From: Tuctoria greenei
Lineage: Eukaryota; Streptophyta; Magnoliopsida; Poales; Poaceae
Reading direction: 5' to 3'
Assembly (NCBI GenBank): GCA_036927565.1
Contig: JAYESD010000005.1
Location: 154,462,023-154,526,022, forward strand
DNA length: 64,000 nt
Shown: piece by piece, positions 21,628 through 31,880 of the stretch
Layout of the letters: each line of letters opens with the position of its first letter
How positions within the stretch are numbered: the stretch's first letter is position 1
Made by a program: the position numbers and the translations under genes
The notes under the pieces: model-generated
Told to the model about the DNA's origin: nothing
The model's database searches: none
What the model saw: only the letters and a program-made list of their open reading frames with translations

Positions 21628-21925
21628 AGTCCATACCCCTCTGGGAGGGTCCGGAATCACCTGAAGGCGTGACTGGGTCCCAGCTCCTAGACATGGAACC
21701 TCAAAATGAAATGCTAGGAGATCAACCTCATTCGTTTGAGGAGGTTCACCTTGCTGACCAAGATGATCTGGATCCTTCCAGTGAGGTCCGTGTCGAACAA
21801 GAAGGAGTTTTGGACCCCTCCGGGAGGGTCTAAGAAGCACAACCTGAAGGTTCGAAACCCCCCTACAGGGTCCGGGTCGATGGATAAGAAGCTTCGGGAC
21901 CTTCTGAAAGGGTCCGGACCATCCA
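21628..21925 (+). repeat. Palindromic minisatellite in the pol linker of B
   Basis: Units such as GGACCCCTCCGGGAGGGTC and GGGTCCGGACC recur near 21645, 21768, 21811, 21865 and 21910 at the same pol position as in A and C, but in different number and order. Confidence 0.8.
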
Positions 21926-22213
21926 ACGCCCCGTGCACTTCATTAGTGAAGTACTCCACGATGCCAAGAGAAGATACATTGAGGTGCATAAACTGCTTTA
22001 AGCAGTTTTTATTGCCTCAAGAAAGCTTTGTCACTACTTCCAAGCCCACAAAATATTAGTGGTAACTTCTTTTCCACTGCGTGCTATTTTGCATAACCCT
22101 AATTCTATTGGGAACATTGCAAAGTGGGCAGCGGAACTGGCTGAATTTGATCTAGAATTCGTGTCAAGACATGCAATCAAAAGTCCAGCCTTGGTTGACT
22201 TCATGGCGAAATG

Positions 22214-22218
22214 GACCC
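22214..22218 (+). repeat. Target-site duplication of C, left copy (GACCC)
   Basis: GACCC precedes the TGTCAGTGG boundary of C and recurs at 35259-35263 after its right LTR. Confidence 0.92.
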
Positions 22219-23052
22219 TGTCAGTGGTTTGAACCGGCAGATCTCCCTACACTACTAAAGTGATAGGGGAGTTTGATGTTCGGTGTGGGCGCGCGAAGAT
22301 TCAAGAAGGTGAGTAGGAAATGACACAGGAGACACAAGAGTTTACGTGGTTCGGGCCGCCTGAGCGTAATACCCTACTCCACGGGTGTGTTGGTGTTGTA
22401 TTAGCTGTATGAGCTTGTGTTGAGCGTCAATGGCGTGTGTGTCGTTGAACGTGTCGTCAGCCTGTCCTTTTATAATACAAGGGCAGGTCGTTACAAGTTA
22501 GCCTGGCCCGACATGTGGCCCCGGTGGTTACTAGTATTGATACACATTTAATTGCTCTTAATGACCCTGTAACGGGCTTTGACAGCACCGTTACTGGTGT
22601 TAAGATCGTCCGTTTAAGTATCATTAATATGGCATTAATGACACTTAATCGGGTCTTGAAGTCCTTGATTCTCCTTTGAAGATCCGAAGCCGTTGTGGGA
22701 TCTTCTGGAGGTTAGGGGCTGAAGGTCCGACGATTGGACACGTGGCAGCTCTGGAGCATACTGTGGGAAACAAGGAGCTCCGGAGCTACCTGACACGTGT
22801 CAGGTCCGGAGCTTCTCTCGATCTGGGGTTAAGTCCGGAGGTGCCATTTCGGTACATGGCCCGGAGCTTCCCCCTTGTGGGCGGTAGCTCCGATTTGATA
22901 GTACACGTGGCGACCTTGGGATTAACCATGTTGGAGAAGCGGGTCCGGTTATCTCTGACATGTGGGCCTCCGAAGGTTTTCAAATCAAGTAGATGACTTT
23001 TCTTGGAGATCTTTGTAACCTCAAGGGGTGTACGGTTTCTAGGGTACCGACA
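22219..23052 (-). repeat. 3' LTR of C
   Basis: In plus orientation TGTCAGTGGTTTGAACCGG to AGGGTACCGACA, 834 bp. Partner of 34428-35258. Minus-strand TATA box TTATAAAAGG near 22466-22475. Confidence 0.95.
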
Positions 23053-23070
23053 GTGGCCCCCTGGACCTAC
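23053..23070 (-). promoter_or_regulatory. Polypurine tract of C
   Basis: On the minus strand AGGTCCAGGGGGCCAC directly precedes the 3' LTR. It is less pure than in X or E but correctly placed. Confidence 0.6.
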
Positions 23071-23587
23071 CTCCGGGGAAGACCACTGGGGTGAAGTCAT
23101 TCCGCCGGAGGTGGGTCCATCCTCACGACTTTTGAACTGAGTCTTCAAGGGTCTTTGAAGGTGCCATTGGCGAGGACTTGGAGTTAAATCCTCGCCGCGT
23201 GGCGTATCCCGCGTGCGGCAGATGAGATCTTTGGCGTGCGGATCTCACGCAATTGAAGGTCGCCGGTTCCCGATACGAAAACCGTATCGGTTCCTCGCGC
23301 CTTGTCAGGTCGCCGCCTTAGGGCTTCCCGCCTCATGATGTCAACTGTTCGCCTGGGTAAGAACCTCGACTTGATCGTCGGGGTGGTCCCGGGCCCGCTT
23401 GTCATCGGCTGGGTGGAATTTTTGGGTGGTATCTTCGACTTCCTTGCGGTTTCCATCCAAGCATTGTGAGGGCTTACTTAAGAAGGAAAGTGCGCACCGT
23501 CGGGAGTTCTTCACGCCTCCCATCTGATCTTGCGCTCAAACTCCCAACTTGTGCTTCGCTTTTCTTCTCTTGCCTAGCCGTGCCGCG
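23071..23587 (+). other. Region upstream of the antisense gene of C
   Basis: No gene is seen. It separates the 3' LTR from the start of the plus-strand antisense gene and would contain that gene's promoter and leader. GC-rich stretches (23190-23330) and CTTACTTAAGAAGG near 23473 are the only notable sequences. Confidence 0.5.
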
Positions 23588-26500
23588 ATGGAGTTGGGTC
23601 TCCGCGAGAGTCGCTTGAAGACCGACGGCGACCTGAAGAAGGTCCGGGCCCTCATGGGATGGTCCTCGGATTTCTTCAACCGCTCGGTCCGCGCCGGTGG
23701 AGAGCTCCCGTTTGAGAAGGAGCACGCCGGCGAAATGGTGTACTTCTCCTCGTACGCCAAGGTGGGGTTGATCCCACCTTTTTCTTCCTTTTTCTTGATG
23801 CTGCTAGACTTCTATGGTCTGCAGTTGTATCATCTCGGCCCTCACTCCATTCTCCTCGTGTCTATATTCGTCCACTTCTGTGAGATGTGGGTGGGCATCC
23901 CCCCTGCATTGAACTTTTCCGGACCTTCTTCACCGTCCATACCACCGGTAGGAGCAATGAGTACCTTGGCTTCTACTACTTCGTGAAGCGCAATAAGTGC
24001 CCATTCAAGTATCTCCGGTCTTTTCCCTCTGGGAAGTGGGATGACTGGAAGAAGGACTGGATAGTCGTCTGGGTGGAGGAGCACGAGAGGCTGGAGCTGC
24101 CCGAAGGTCTTCCCAGCATCGACACGTCAATCTGGAGTGAAGCTCCGGTGCTGGTGGAAGCCTTCAACCCTGTTTTGACCAGGATCCGCCAATGCGTGGA
24201 GGGAGGATTGACTCCTCAGGAGGTGTTTTGCAACTTCTTGGTCAACAGGTGGGCGCCGCTGAAGAGGAGAGAGAAGCTCGCATGGGCCATCAACAACGTG
24301 ATGGACGACGACCGGGTCGAGACCGGGCTGAAGTCCAACATGGTGGGGAAAACCTTGGAGTTCCACCTCAAGAAGTTCCAGCACGGCATCAACGTCGAAG
24401 GCGACAACTTGACTCCACCATCAGCTTTCCTTCCTCTGAACGTGGAAGTGGAGTTCAGCAGGGAGCTCCGGCGGAAGATGCCCATGCTTGACGACCTTGG
24501 TGTCGTTGAGAGAAGATCAACCATCGGGGTAGCGATCCCCGGAGTGCCCAAGGATGGCTCTGACCCTGCTCCGAAGCCAAGGGAAGAAATCGTCGGCAAG
24601 GGCAAGGAGCTGGCGGATGAACCCGTGAGCCAGAAGTGGAAGCTGCAGTACGCCGATGGAAGGTCCGTTAGGCCTGATACTTCTGCGTCGGCTCCTTCTC
24701 CCCGGAGGGGAAGGTCCTATACAACTGCGACAACTATTCCCATAGTGGGGTCCTCCTGGGACGCGACTGTTCCCGCAGTGGGGTCCTCTCGGAGCGCGAC
24801 TGTTCCCGCAGTGGGGTCCTCCCGGAGTGTTAGCTCCGGGCACGCGACTCCAGCACTGGGCCGGTGGAGGCCTCCAGGTCTGGGGGTTCTTCCCGATCGA
24901 GGGGGGCCTCGACTCGGGAAACACCCGTGGCCGCGACGAGTTCCGGGGGGCCTTCCGGAGCTTCCACGCCGGCTATGACCAGCCCAGAACGCCCGGGAAA
25001 AAGGTTCCGCGCAAGCTGGTGCAGAAGCCTTCCAAGGTAATTTTTAATCTCTACCTTGGATAGTTGTTTTAATTGTAGCAACTATATTTTTTTTAATTTT
25101 CTTCGTTCATCATCTGCAGCGTCCCTAAGAAGGGGAGTGAGGCAAAGGGGAGTGAGGCTCCACCCTCAGCCACAGTGGCTGAAGCCGTGAGGGTGGAAGC
25201 TTCTGCTCCTGTCCCGGTGCCGCCCCAAGTGGTGGCTGAAGCTGCGACAGCTCCGGCGCCGGCTGTAGTGGTCATGGACCTCGACTCATCCCTAGAAGTT
25301 CTCGTGGTAGCGTCGGACCACGGGAGTGAAGATGCGCCAGCGGCACCTGTCCCGGAGGTTGAAGCTCTGGGTCCTGGTGCTGAGATGATGGAAGCTCCGG
25401 CTGTTGAGCCGGAGGAAGCAGTAATCCCGGCCTCTGAGCCGGAAATTGTCGAAGCCCCGGCGGTTGAGCCGGAGGTGATTGAAGCCCCGGCGTGCACGCC
25501 GGAAGCTGAGGTAGTTCCGACAGTTGGGCCGGCTACTTCCGAAGCACCGGCCAGTGAGCCAGTCATTGTTGGAGCTTCGGCCACAGGACCGGTCGATGTT
25601 GAAGATCTTCCGGCTCCTGAGCCGGTTGTTGAAGAGGTGATGGAACTCGAGCCCCCGTCGGAAGAGTTGCCCAGACCGGAGCCAACAGCAGCTCCTGCTC
25701 CGGAAGCGACGACGTCGGAGGTACCTGCGGCCGATCCGGAGTGCCCAAGCGAAGTCGCTGGCCCCCTGCCTAAGGGGGTGAACGAAGACCTGGCGATGGG
25801 GCCATCCTCGATGACGACTGAGGCCATCCCGGAGGACGGCCCTAGTGCCATGGAGACTCAGGGGACCACTCTTGTGGAGTGGGACCCATTTTTTGTATCT
25901 GAAGACCGGCTGGAACTAGCGGAGGAGACCCCAGCAGGTCCGGAACCCATCCCGTTGTCATTGTCTATTGACAACGCATGTTCCAGTCTGCGTCAAGTCC
26001 AACTGGCCTTCTTCCACGACAGCAAGGCTCTTGAAGAGGAGCGCCAAACCCTTAGACGGTGGCGTAACCGGCTCTACTTCGAGACCAAGCTGGCGCAGCC
26101 GAGGCTAGCAGATGACAAAGAGTGGATCAAGCGGGAGAAGATCCGCCTGGAATACTAGGGCAAGTTACTGGATGACAGGGAGAGTATGACTCGTGCCCTC
26201 GATGCTCAATCCCAGGATATCTACGAACAGGCCAAAGCAGCCAATAGTGCGGCCGATGAATGCCATGAAAAGCTTGAGGCCATTAACACTGCACTCATCA
26301 AGCGCCGAGAGGCACTTGAAGAGAGGGAGAAATGGCTCGAAGATGAAGAGCAGAAACTCCTAGAGCTGCGGGATGACGTCCTGAGGAGGGAGGAGGAGCT
26401 CGCCGAGAAGGTGGCTCTGGCTGACAAGGGCCTCGAGGAGCGCACCAAGAAATTGGAAGAGCGCTGCCATGAGGAAGAGGAGAAGGCATGGGTGCGAGGG

Positions 26501-27105
26501 CAGGAACTCTACGAACAAGAGTGTGCCCTTACTGCCAGGGACAACAAAGTGAAGGGCAGAGAGAAGGACCTGGTCGACCGCCGGAACAAGATCCACCTCC
26601 AGGAGGAGGAGCTCGGAAAACTCGAAAAGCGGGTTGCTGAGAAGATTCAGCAAAACGCCAAAGAAGTTGAGCGCCTTGCCCGCGAGAATTCTGAACTGGT
26701 GGCGGCCAGAAGATCCGTGGAAGAAATGAAGGGCTTGAGGACTGAGGACTCCCTACAGATTTGGGAGTTCTTGAGCAAGGCCAACGACGCGCTGACACCG
26801 ATGGGCTTCAGCCCCGTGCGCCCGGATGATCCGGAGCCGGACCCGGACCTGGCGTTGCAGGCGTTGAGTTCGGCAGGCAGCAAACTCTCCAAGGTGGGCG
26901 ATGTCATCGCGGACCAATTGGAGGTTGAGGGGCAATCCCTGGCGAAGAACGTCGCATAATATGTGCTGACGTGCTACACCAGCCGGAACTCCCAATTTCC
27001 TCTGGACCCGGTGCTTGAAGGTCCCGTCGAAGGAGAAGGGGAAGCTGCCCGTGCCAACGTGTCGGAGGTTGCTCAGAAAGTCGCCCAATTCTTCCATAGG
27101 GTCTA
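23588..27105 (+). pseudogene. Antisense gene of C (putative gypsy-type transposon protein)
   Basis: A plus-strand gene opposite to gag-pol. It starts MELGLRESRLKTDGD at 23588. The N-terminal part (FYGLQLYHLGPHSILLVSIF, then FRTFFTVHTTGRSNEYLGFY, WDDWKKDWIVVWV) resembles the plant family known as 'putative gypsy type transposon'. A GT-AG intron fits 25038-25120. The middle is a Pro-Glu-Ala-rich repeat region, and the end (26186-26956) is a long coiled coil of E, K and R. Lesions are a one-base loss in the C run at 23898, a frameshift near 24850-24950, TAG at 26156 after RLEY, and TAA at 26957. Its function is unknown; Tat elements such as Grande carry antisense genes here. Confidence 0.8.
25038..25120 (+). 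other. Probable intron in the antisense gene of C
   Basis: TTCCAAG|GTAATTTTTAATC to TTCATCATCTGCAG|CGTCCC. The donor, the T-rich tract and the acceptor are all standard, and the 83-base segment is AT-rich between GC-rich coding parts. An intron is consistent with expression from a separate plus-strand promoter. Confidence 0.65.
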
Positions 27106-28467
27106 GGACCATCTCTGTAGTTCTCACTTGTATTTTCTCTTCTTCTTCCTCAATTTTGTAATCCCTTGTCTCCAAATGTAATCCCTTGTCTCCAGATAAA
27201 TGAAATCCCCAAATTTTTGTGAATTTCACTTTTTGTCTTCAACACTTTTATCTTCACTTTTTTTGTGAATTTCACTTTTTGTCTTCAACACTTTTATCTT
27301 CACTTGGCCCCCTGGTAGATGTACATAATTTGATTGTGAACATGTACCAAGAGGATATTGTGTTTTGTTGAAGACTCATTTGCTCCGAACTTGTAGAATT
27401 TAGGTCTGAAGTCTTCGATAGTGAAGGCCCCCTGAGGTTGTCGGAGCTTAGAAGCTCCAACATTGTCTATCGCTGGAGCTTGATAGCTCCGGGAATATTC
27501 TCTATCAACACGTAGAGCATCGATAGTTAGTCCTCCAGGGTGTCGGATCTTAGTAGCTCCGGCAGTGACCTTTGCCAACACTTAGTTTGTTGGCAGCAGA
27601 CTCCATTTACGGGGTCTTCTCACCATTTTTTATTCAGCGTCGACGGCTGGCCCCCCTAGCTTTACCGAAGCTTGATTACTCCAGTGATGTGTAACATTGT
27701 AAGCCACCTAGGGGAGTCGGAGCTTAGTTAGCTCCGGCTTTTCTCCATCAACGTAGATTTTATTTTTCCTGCACACTTAAGCCAAGAAAAATAATAAAAT
27801 TTGTTTCTTGTCTATAACTTCGTCGCGGCTTACGACTCTCAAGAAGATTTTAAGTCAAACGCAATTCTAAATACAACCAAATGCGTTGTATTTTCTTCCA
27901 GATCCAACTGTACACGGACCCGCCTTACTTCGGCCTGCCGGGGTGTAGGTAGAGTGGCGTACTTAAGGTGCTTGACCAGGCTAAGTCGATAGCACACTCC
28001 AGCCCTAGGTTGGCTTGGCGGCTTTCAGGCGAGTTGGCCATGAACAATATTTGAATCCAAAAGAATTGACAATACAACTTGAATCGTATATAAACCGGTT
28101 GAACTAAAATTTCTTAATAATTGCACGTGTTTGTTATAGACAAGAAAGAGAAAAATAAAAATGTTGAGCCTGTACAAAATAAATGCACGTGGAGTCCGTT
28201 TCACATGAAGATGTCTTTCATTATAGGTCCGGGGTACAGGGGAAACAAGTACACTCTTAGGGTACGGAACCAGGCTAAGCGTGTTTCATTTCTCGTTTGA
28301 CCCACGGTAGTTAGCCACACTTTTAGTCCTGAGACAATGACAAGCGTTGCATGAGCTTTGCGGACCTTTCAGGAAAGGTCCGGCTGCTCTCCCGGAGGAA
28401 CTACCCGACTCTGTACAATGACTCTATAACATACACCTCAAGTTACTCAAGACTCACCTCCGTGGTA
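27106..28467. other. Spacer of C between antisense gene and pol end
   Basis: No gene is seen. T-rich sequence at 27110-27300 follows the antisense gene, with a local duplication of TTTTGTGAATTTCACTTTTTGTCTTCAACACTTTTATCTTCACTT at about 27217-27304. Palindromic GGAGCTTAGTAGCTCC-like units occur at about 27447, 27475, 27545, 27665 and 27718. It is the counterpart of 257-1598 in A. Confidence 0.65.
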
Positions 28468-28863
28468 TTAAGTGTAGAACTTACGGAGGTGCTCGATGTT
28501 CCAAGGATTTGGGAGAGGTGTCCCATCCTCAGTAGCCAAGCGAACGCTTCCGGGACGGGATACTTTAATCACTCGAAAGGGCCCCTCCCAGCCGGGGGAG
28601 AGTTTGTTTAACCGTTCTCTGGATTGTATTCTCCGTAGCACCAGATGGCCTTCCTCGAGCTGTCGGTTGTGTACATGCCGCTGGTGATAACGCCGTAGGG
28701 ATTGACGATATCGGGCATTCCAAACAGCTGCTTGGCACCTTCCCTCCTCAAGGAGGTCTAGGTCTTCACGACGGAGCTGGTCCTGCGCGGCTTCGTCGAA
28801 GGTCCGGACCCGGAGTGAACCCAAGGTGATTTCCGGAGGAAGGATTGCTTCAGCTCCGTACAC
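28468..28863 (-). pseudogene. Element C integrase C-terminal part
   Basis: The frame YGAEAILPPEITLGSLRV...HNRQLEEGHLVLRR, WEGPFRVIKVSRPGSVRL, NPWNIEHLRKFYT is the end of a Tat integrase. It is one frame off the upstream integrase core; the shift lies near 28940 in the segment after YERLKK. No chromodomain follows, as expected for Tat elements. Confidence 0.88.
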
Positions 28864-30935
28864 CAGAAAGAAGGGTGTCTCTCCAGTTGACCGGTTTTGA
28901 GATGTCCTGTTGGCCCATAAAGTGGGCGGAAGCTCTTCGATCCAGTTGGCTCCATGCTTTTTTCAAGCGCTCATAGGTGCGCGTTTTGAGTCCTTTAAGG
29001 ATTTCAGCATTTGCTCTCTTGGCTTGGCCATTGCTGGCTGGGTGAGCTACGGAGGCGTAGCAAACTTGTATGCCGAGGTCTTCGCAATATCCTTGCAATG
29101 CAGAGCTTGTGAATTGGGTCCCATTATCAGTGATGATTTTGTTTGGGACTCCAAATCTGCATACAATGGACTGCAAAAAGTTGATAGCAGATTGCTTGTT
29201 GATTGTCACAACTGGAGTTGCTTCCGGCCACTTGGTGAACTTGTCAATGGCGACGTACAGGAATTTGTAACCTCCGATGGCTCTTTGGAAAGGTCCCAAG
29301 ATGTCCATCCCCCACACAGCGAAGGGCCATGTAGGAGGTATCATTTGTAAGGGCTGAGCTAGTGTGTGAATTTGCTTTGCATGAAATTGGCATGCTTCAC
29401 ATTTCTTCACCAGCTCAGTTGCATCCTGGAGTGCTATAGGCCAGTAGAAGCCATGCCAAAAGGCTTTACCGACCAGCGTGCGGGAAGACGCGTGGTTCCC
29501 ACACTCGCCTCCATGGATTTCTGCGAGGAGTTCGCAACCTTCTTCCCTTGTGATACACTGCATTAGGATGCCGTTGGCACCGCGCCGGTAGAGATCCCCT
29601 TCTACCAGCGTGTATCTTTTAGCCAATCTGACTACCCGGTCAGTGGATACATCATCGTCAGGAAGGATGTTGTCTTTCAAGTAGCTCCGGATCTCCGAGA
29701 TCCATGCATCGGAACTAGCTTGAGCTTTTGAGTCTTGCGTGCTGGGTTGCTCGGAGCTCCCGGCAGCACCTACGACCCTTGATGGCTGCCATGGTAACAG
29801 GGCCATCGGGACTGTCAGCTTTGGGATGTTGATCTCGTCCCCTTCACTCAGTTCGGCAGGCTGAGCTGTTGGCTTTGACAACCTTCGGACAAAGATTCCG
29901 TCAGGAGCCGGAGCTCCGGTTGACGCTTTGGTCGAGAGTTCGTCAGCTTCAGCGTTATGGGCACACTGAACATGGTGGAGATCTAGGACTTCGAAGTCCT
30001 TCTGAAGCTTCTGGACTTCAAGGAGGTAAGCAGCTAGCTGGAGATTATTGCAGGAACATTCACCCTTCACCTGCTTAATGATGAGCTGTGAATCTCCCTT
30101 GACCAGCAATTGCTTGACACCATATGACAGTGCCACCTTTAGTCCGTAGATGAGTGCTTCATACTCTGCCATGTTGTTGGTTGCCTTGAAGTCAAGGTGT
30201 ACCATGTATTTCACCTTCTCCCCAGTCGATGCAAGGAGAAGGATTCCAGCTCTGGCCCCCTGCTTCTGCATGGAGCCGTCGAAGTATAGGGTCCAATGAG
30301 GCTCGGTGAAGGCTGGAGCTTGATGCTCCGTCTTCTGCTCACTAGGGCCCCCAGGGTTTGATGGAGAGGGAGTCCATTCCGCCACAAAATCTGCCAATGC
30401 TTGACTCTTGACTGCTTGTCTTGAAATAAATTCAAGATCAAATTCAGCCAATTCCGCTGCCCACTTTGCAATATTCCCAGTTGAATTGGGATTATGCAAG
30501 ATTGCTCGAAGTGGGTAGGAGGTCACCACTGAGACTTTGTGAGCTTGGAAGTAATGGCGAAGCTTTCTGGAGGCAATAAGAACTGCATAGAGCAGCTTAT
30601 GCACCTCTAGGTATCGAGTCTTGGCATCATGTAATACTTCACTAATGAAGTACACCGAGCGTTGAATGGTCCGGACCCTCCCGGAGGGGTCCGGAGCTTC
30701 CTCTTCACTGACCTGGATCCTCTCGGAGGAATCCAGATTTCCTTCGGGGACTTCCGGGTTCTGGCTGGAGGAACCCGGAGCTTCTTCAGAAGTGACCTGG
30801 ACCCTCCCGGAGGGGTCTGGGTCTACTGAAGTGACTTCTTGTGGATTCGAATCTGGGAGCTGGGACCCAGACTCGCCTTCAGGAACCTCCGGACCCTCCC
30901 GAAGGGTCTGGATTCCTGAGTATGGGGTAGTTCTG
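28850..30935 (-). pseudogene. Element C RNase H and integrase core
   Basis: A long open frame. RNase H shows WTLYFDGS, NMAEYEALIYGL, VKGDSQLIIKQ and ADELSTKA. The integrase zinc domain has HGGECGNH and KCEACQ, and the core has VWGMDILGPF and ITDNGTQFTS. Thirty-five residues after the second aspartate, where A has NGQAERAN, C has NGQAKRAN. The catalytic glutamate codon is AAG (29018-29020, plus CTT). RNase H has no visible lesion. The codon after YGVK is CAA here, whereas A and B have TAG. Confidence 0.92.
30665..30935 (-). repeat. Palindromic minisatellite in the pol linker of C
   Basis: Units GGACCCTCCCGGAGGGGTCC (30670, 30797), GGATCCTCTCGGAGGAATCC (30715) and GGACCCTCCCGAAGGGTC (30891) encode DPSGRV-like repeats in an open frame of about 100 residues between RT and RNase H. 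Related Tat elements, as I know them, have only a short linker here. Confidence 0.85.
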
Positions 30936-31880
30936 GTCTCTCTGCAACCAAAACATACTGACAACTTCGTCAGTAGCTGAAATATAAAGCAACAAAGGCT
31001 CACCAGGGTTCGGAGCTACCAGAATTGGTAGGGTGGTGAGAAACTGTTTCAGCTCCTGGAATGCCTTCTCTGCTTCTTCGGACCATTGGAATGGTCCAGA
31101 CTTCCTCAATAACTTGAAGAAGTGGAGTGCCCGTTCTGCCAGTCTTGAGATGAACCGGCTGAGGGCTGCTAGACATCCAGTTAACTTTTGGACGTCTTTA
31201 ATGCGGGTTGGTGGCCGCATGTCTTCAATGGCCTTAATCTTCGCCGGATTAGCTTCTATGCCCTGGTGACTTACCAGGAAACTGAGAAGTTTTCCAGAGC
31301 TAACCCCGAAGACACACTTGTCTGGGTTTAACTTTGTGCGGGTGGCCCGCAGCTTGTCGAAGACAGCCTGCAAGGTGTCAAGGAGTGACTCCTTGTTCCT
31401 AACCTTGACTACGATGTCATCGACGTACACTTCCACTATGTCTCTAATGAATTCTTCAAAAGTTTTGTACATAGCTCGTACAAAAGTTGAAGCTGCATTC
31501 TTGAGACCAAAGGGCATGGCTGTGTAACAGTACAATCCATCTACTGTGATGAATGAAGTATGCTCTTCATCTTCCTAGACATCCTGATTTGATGATACCC
31601 GGAATATGCATCTAGGAAACACAGTAATTCACACCCGGAGGTGGAATCCACTATCTGATCTATTCTAGGTAGTGAGAATGGATCTTTTGGACATGCCTTA
31701 TTTAGTGTGGTGTAGTCGATGCACATCCGAAGCTTCCCGCCGGCCTTGGGTACAACGACTGGGTTTGCCAGCCATTTTGGATGGAAGACTTCTCGGATGA
31801 ATCCAGCTTCGAGTAACTTCTTCACTTCTTGTCGATGAAGTTCTGTCGCTCTACAGATTGCTTCCGAGGCTTCTGATGCA
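30936..31880 (-). pseudogene. Element C reverse transcriptase
   Basis: The RT runs from IREVFHPKWLANPVVVPKAGG and CIDYTTLNKACPKDPF through SGCELLCFLDAYSGYHQIRM, AMPFGLKNAASTFVRAMYK and VEVYVDDIVVK to the thumb and connection (FISRLAERALHFFKLL, LLLYISATDEVVSM). The YVDD motif is intact. A one-base change near 31540 splits it into two frames, and a further change near 30945 shifts it from RNase H. Confidence 0.9.

Larger units (their letters stand above)
17621..22218 (+). mobile_element. Element B (Tat-type Ty3), 5' part
   Basis: A plus-strand element of the same subfamily as A, inserted head to head in the A LTR. This part holds the 5' LTR, gag, protease, a deleted RT, the connection and the first half of RNase H. 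It is interrupted at 22219 by element C and resumes at 35264. Its 3' LTR is outside the window. Confidence 0.9.
21431..22218 (+). pseudogene. Element B RT connection and start of RNase H
   Basis: Begins RKSGPFHWSKEAEKVFQELKQL and LLLYISATTEVVSMVLV, then enters the palindromic linker (about 21628-21925), then the connection after RTIQR-type sequence, and breaks at AEW-like sequence at 22218. The frame resumes after element C at 35264 with PSPSNPKSHSEQK. Several frame changes are present. Confidence 0.85.

Noticed and set aside
23588..27105. A host gene captured between the LTRs of C
   Set aside because: The same gene is in A and B at the same position, so it belongs to the family.
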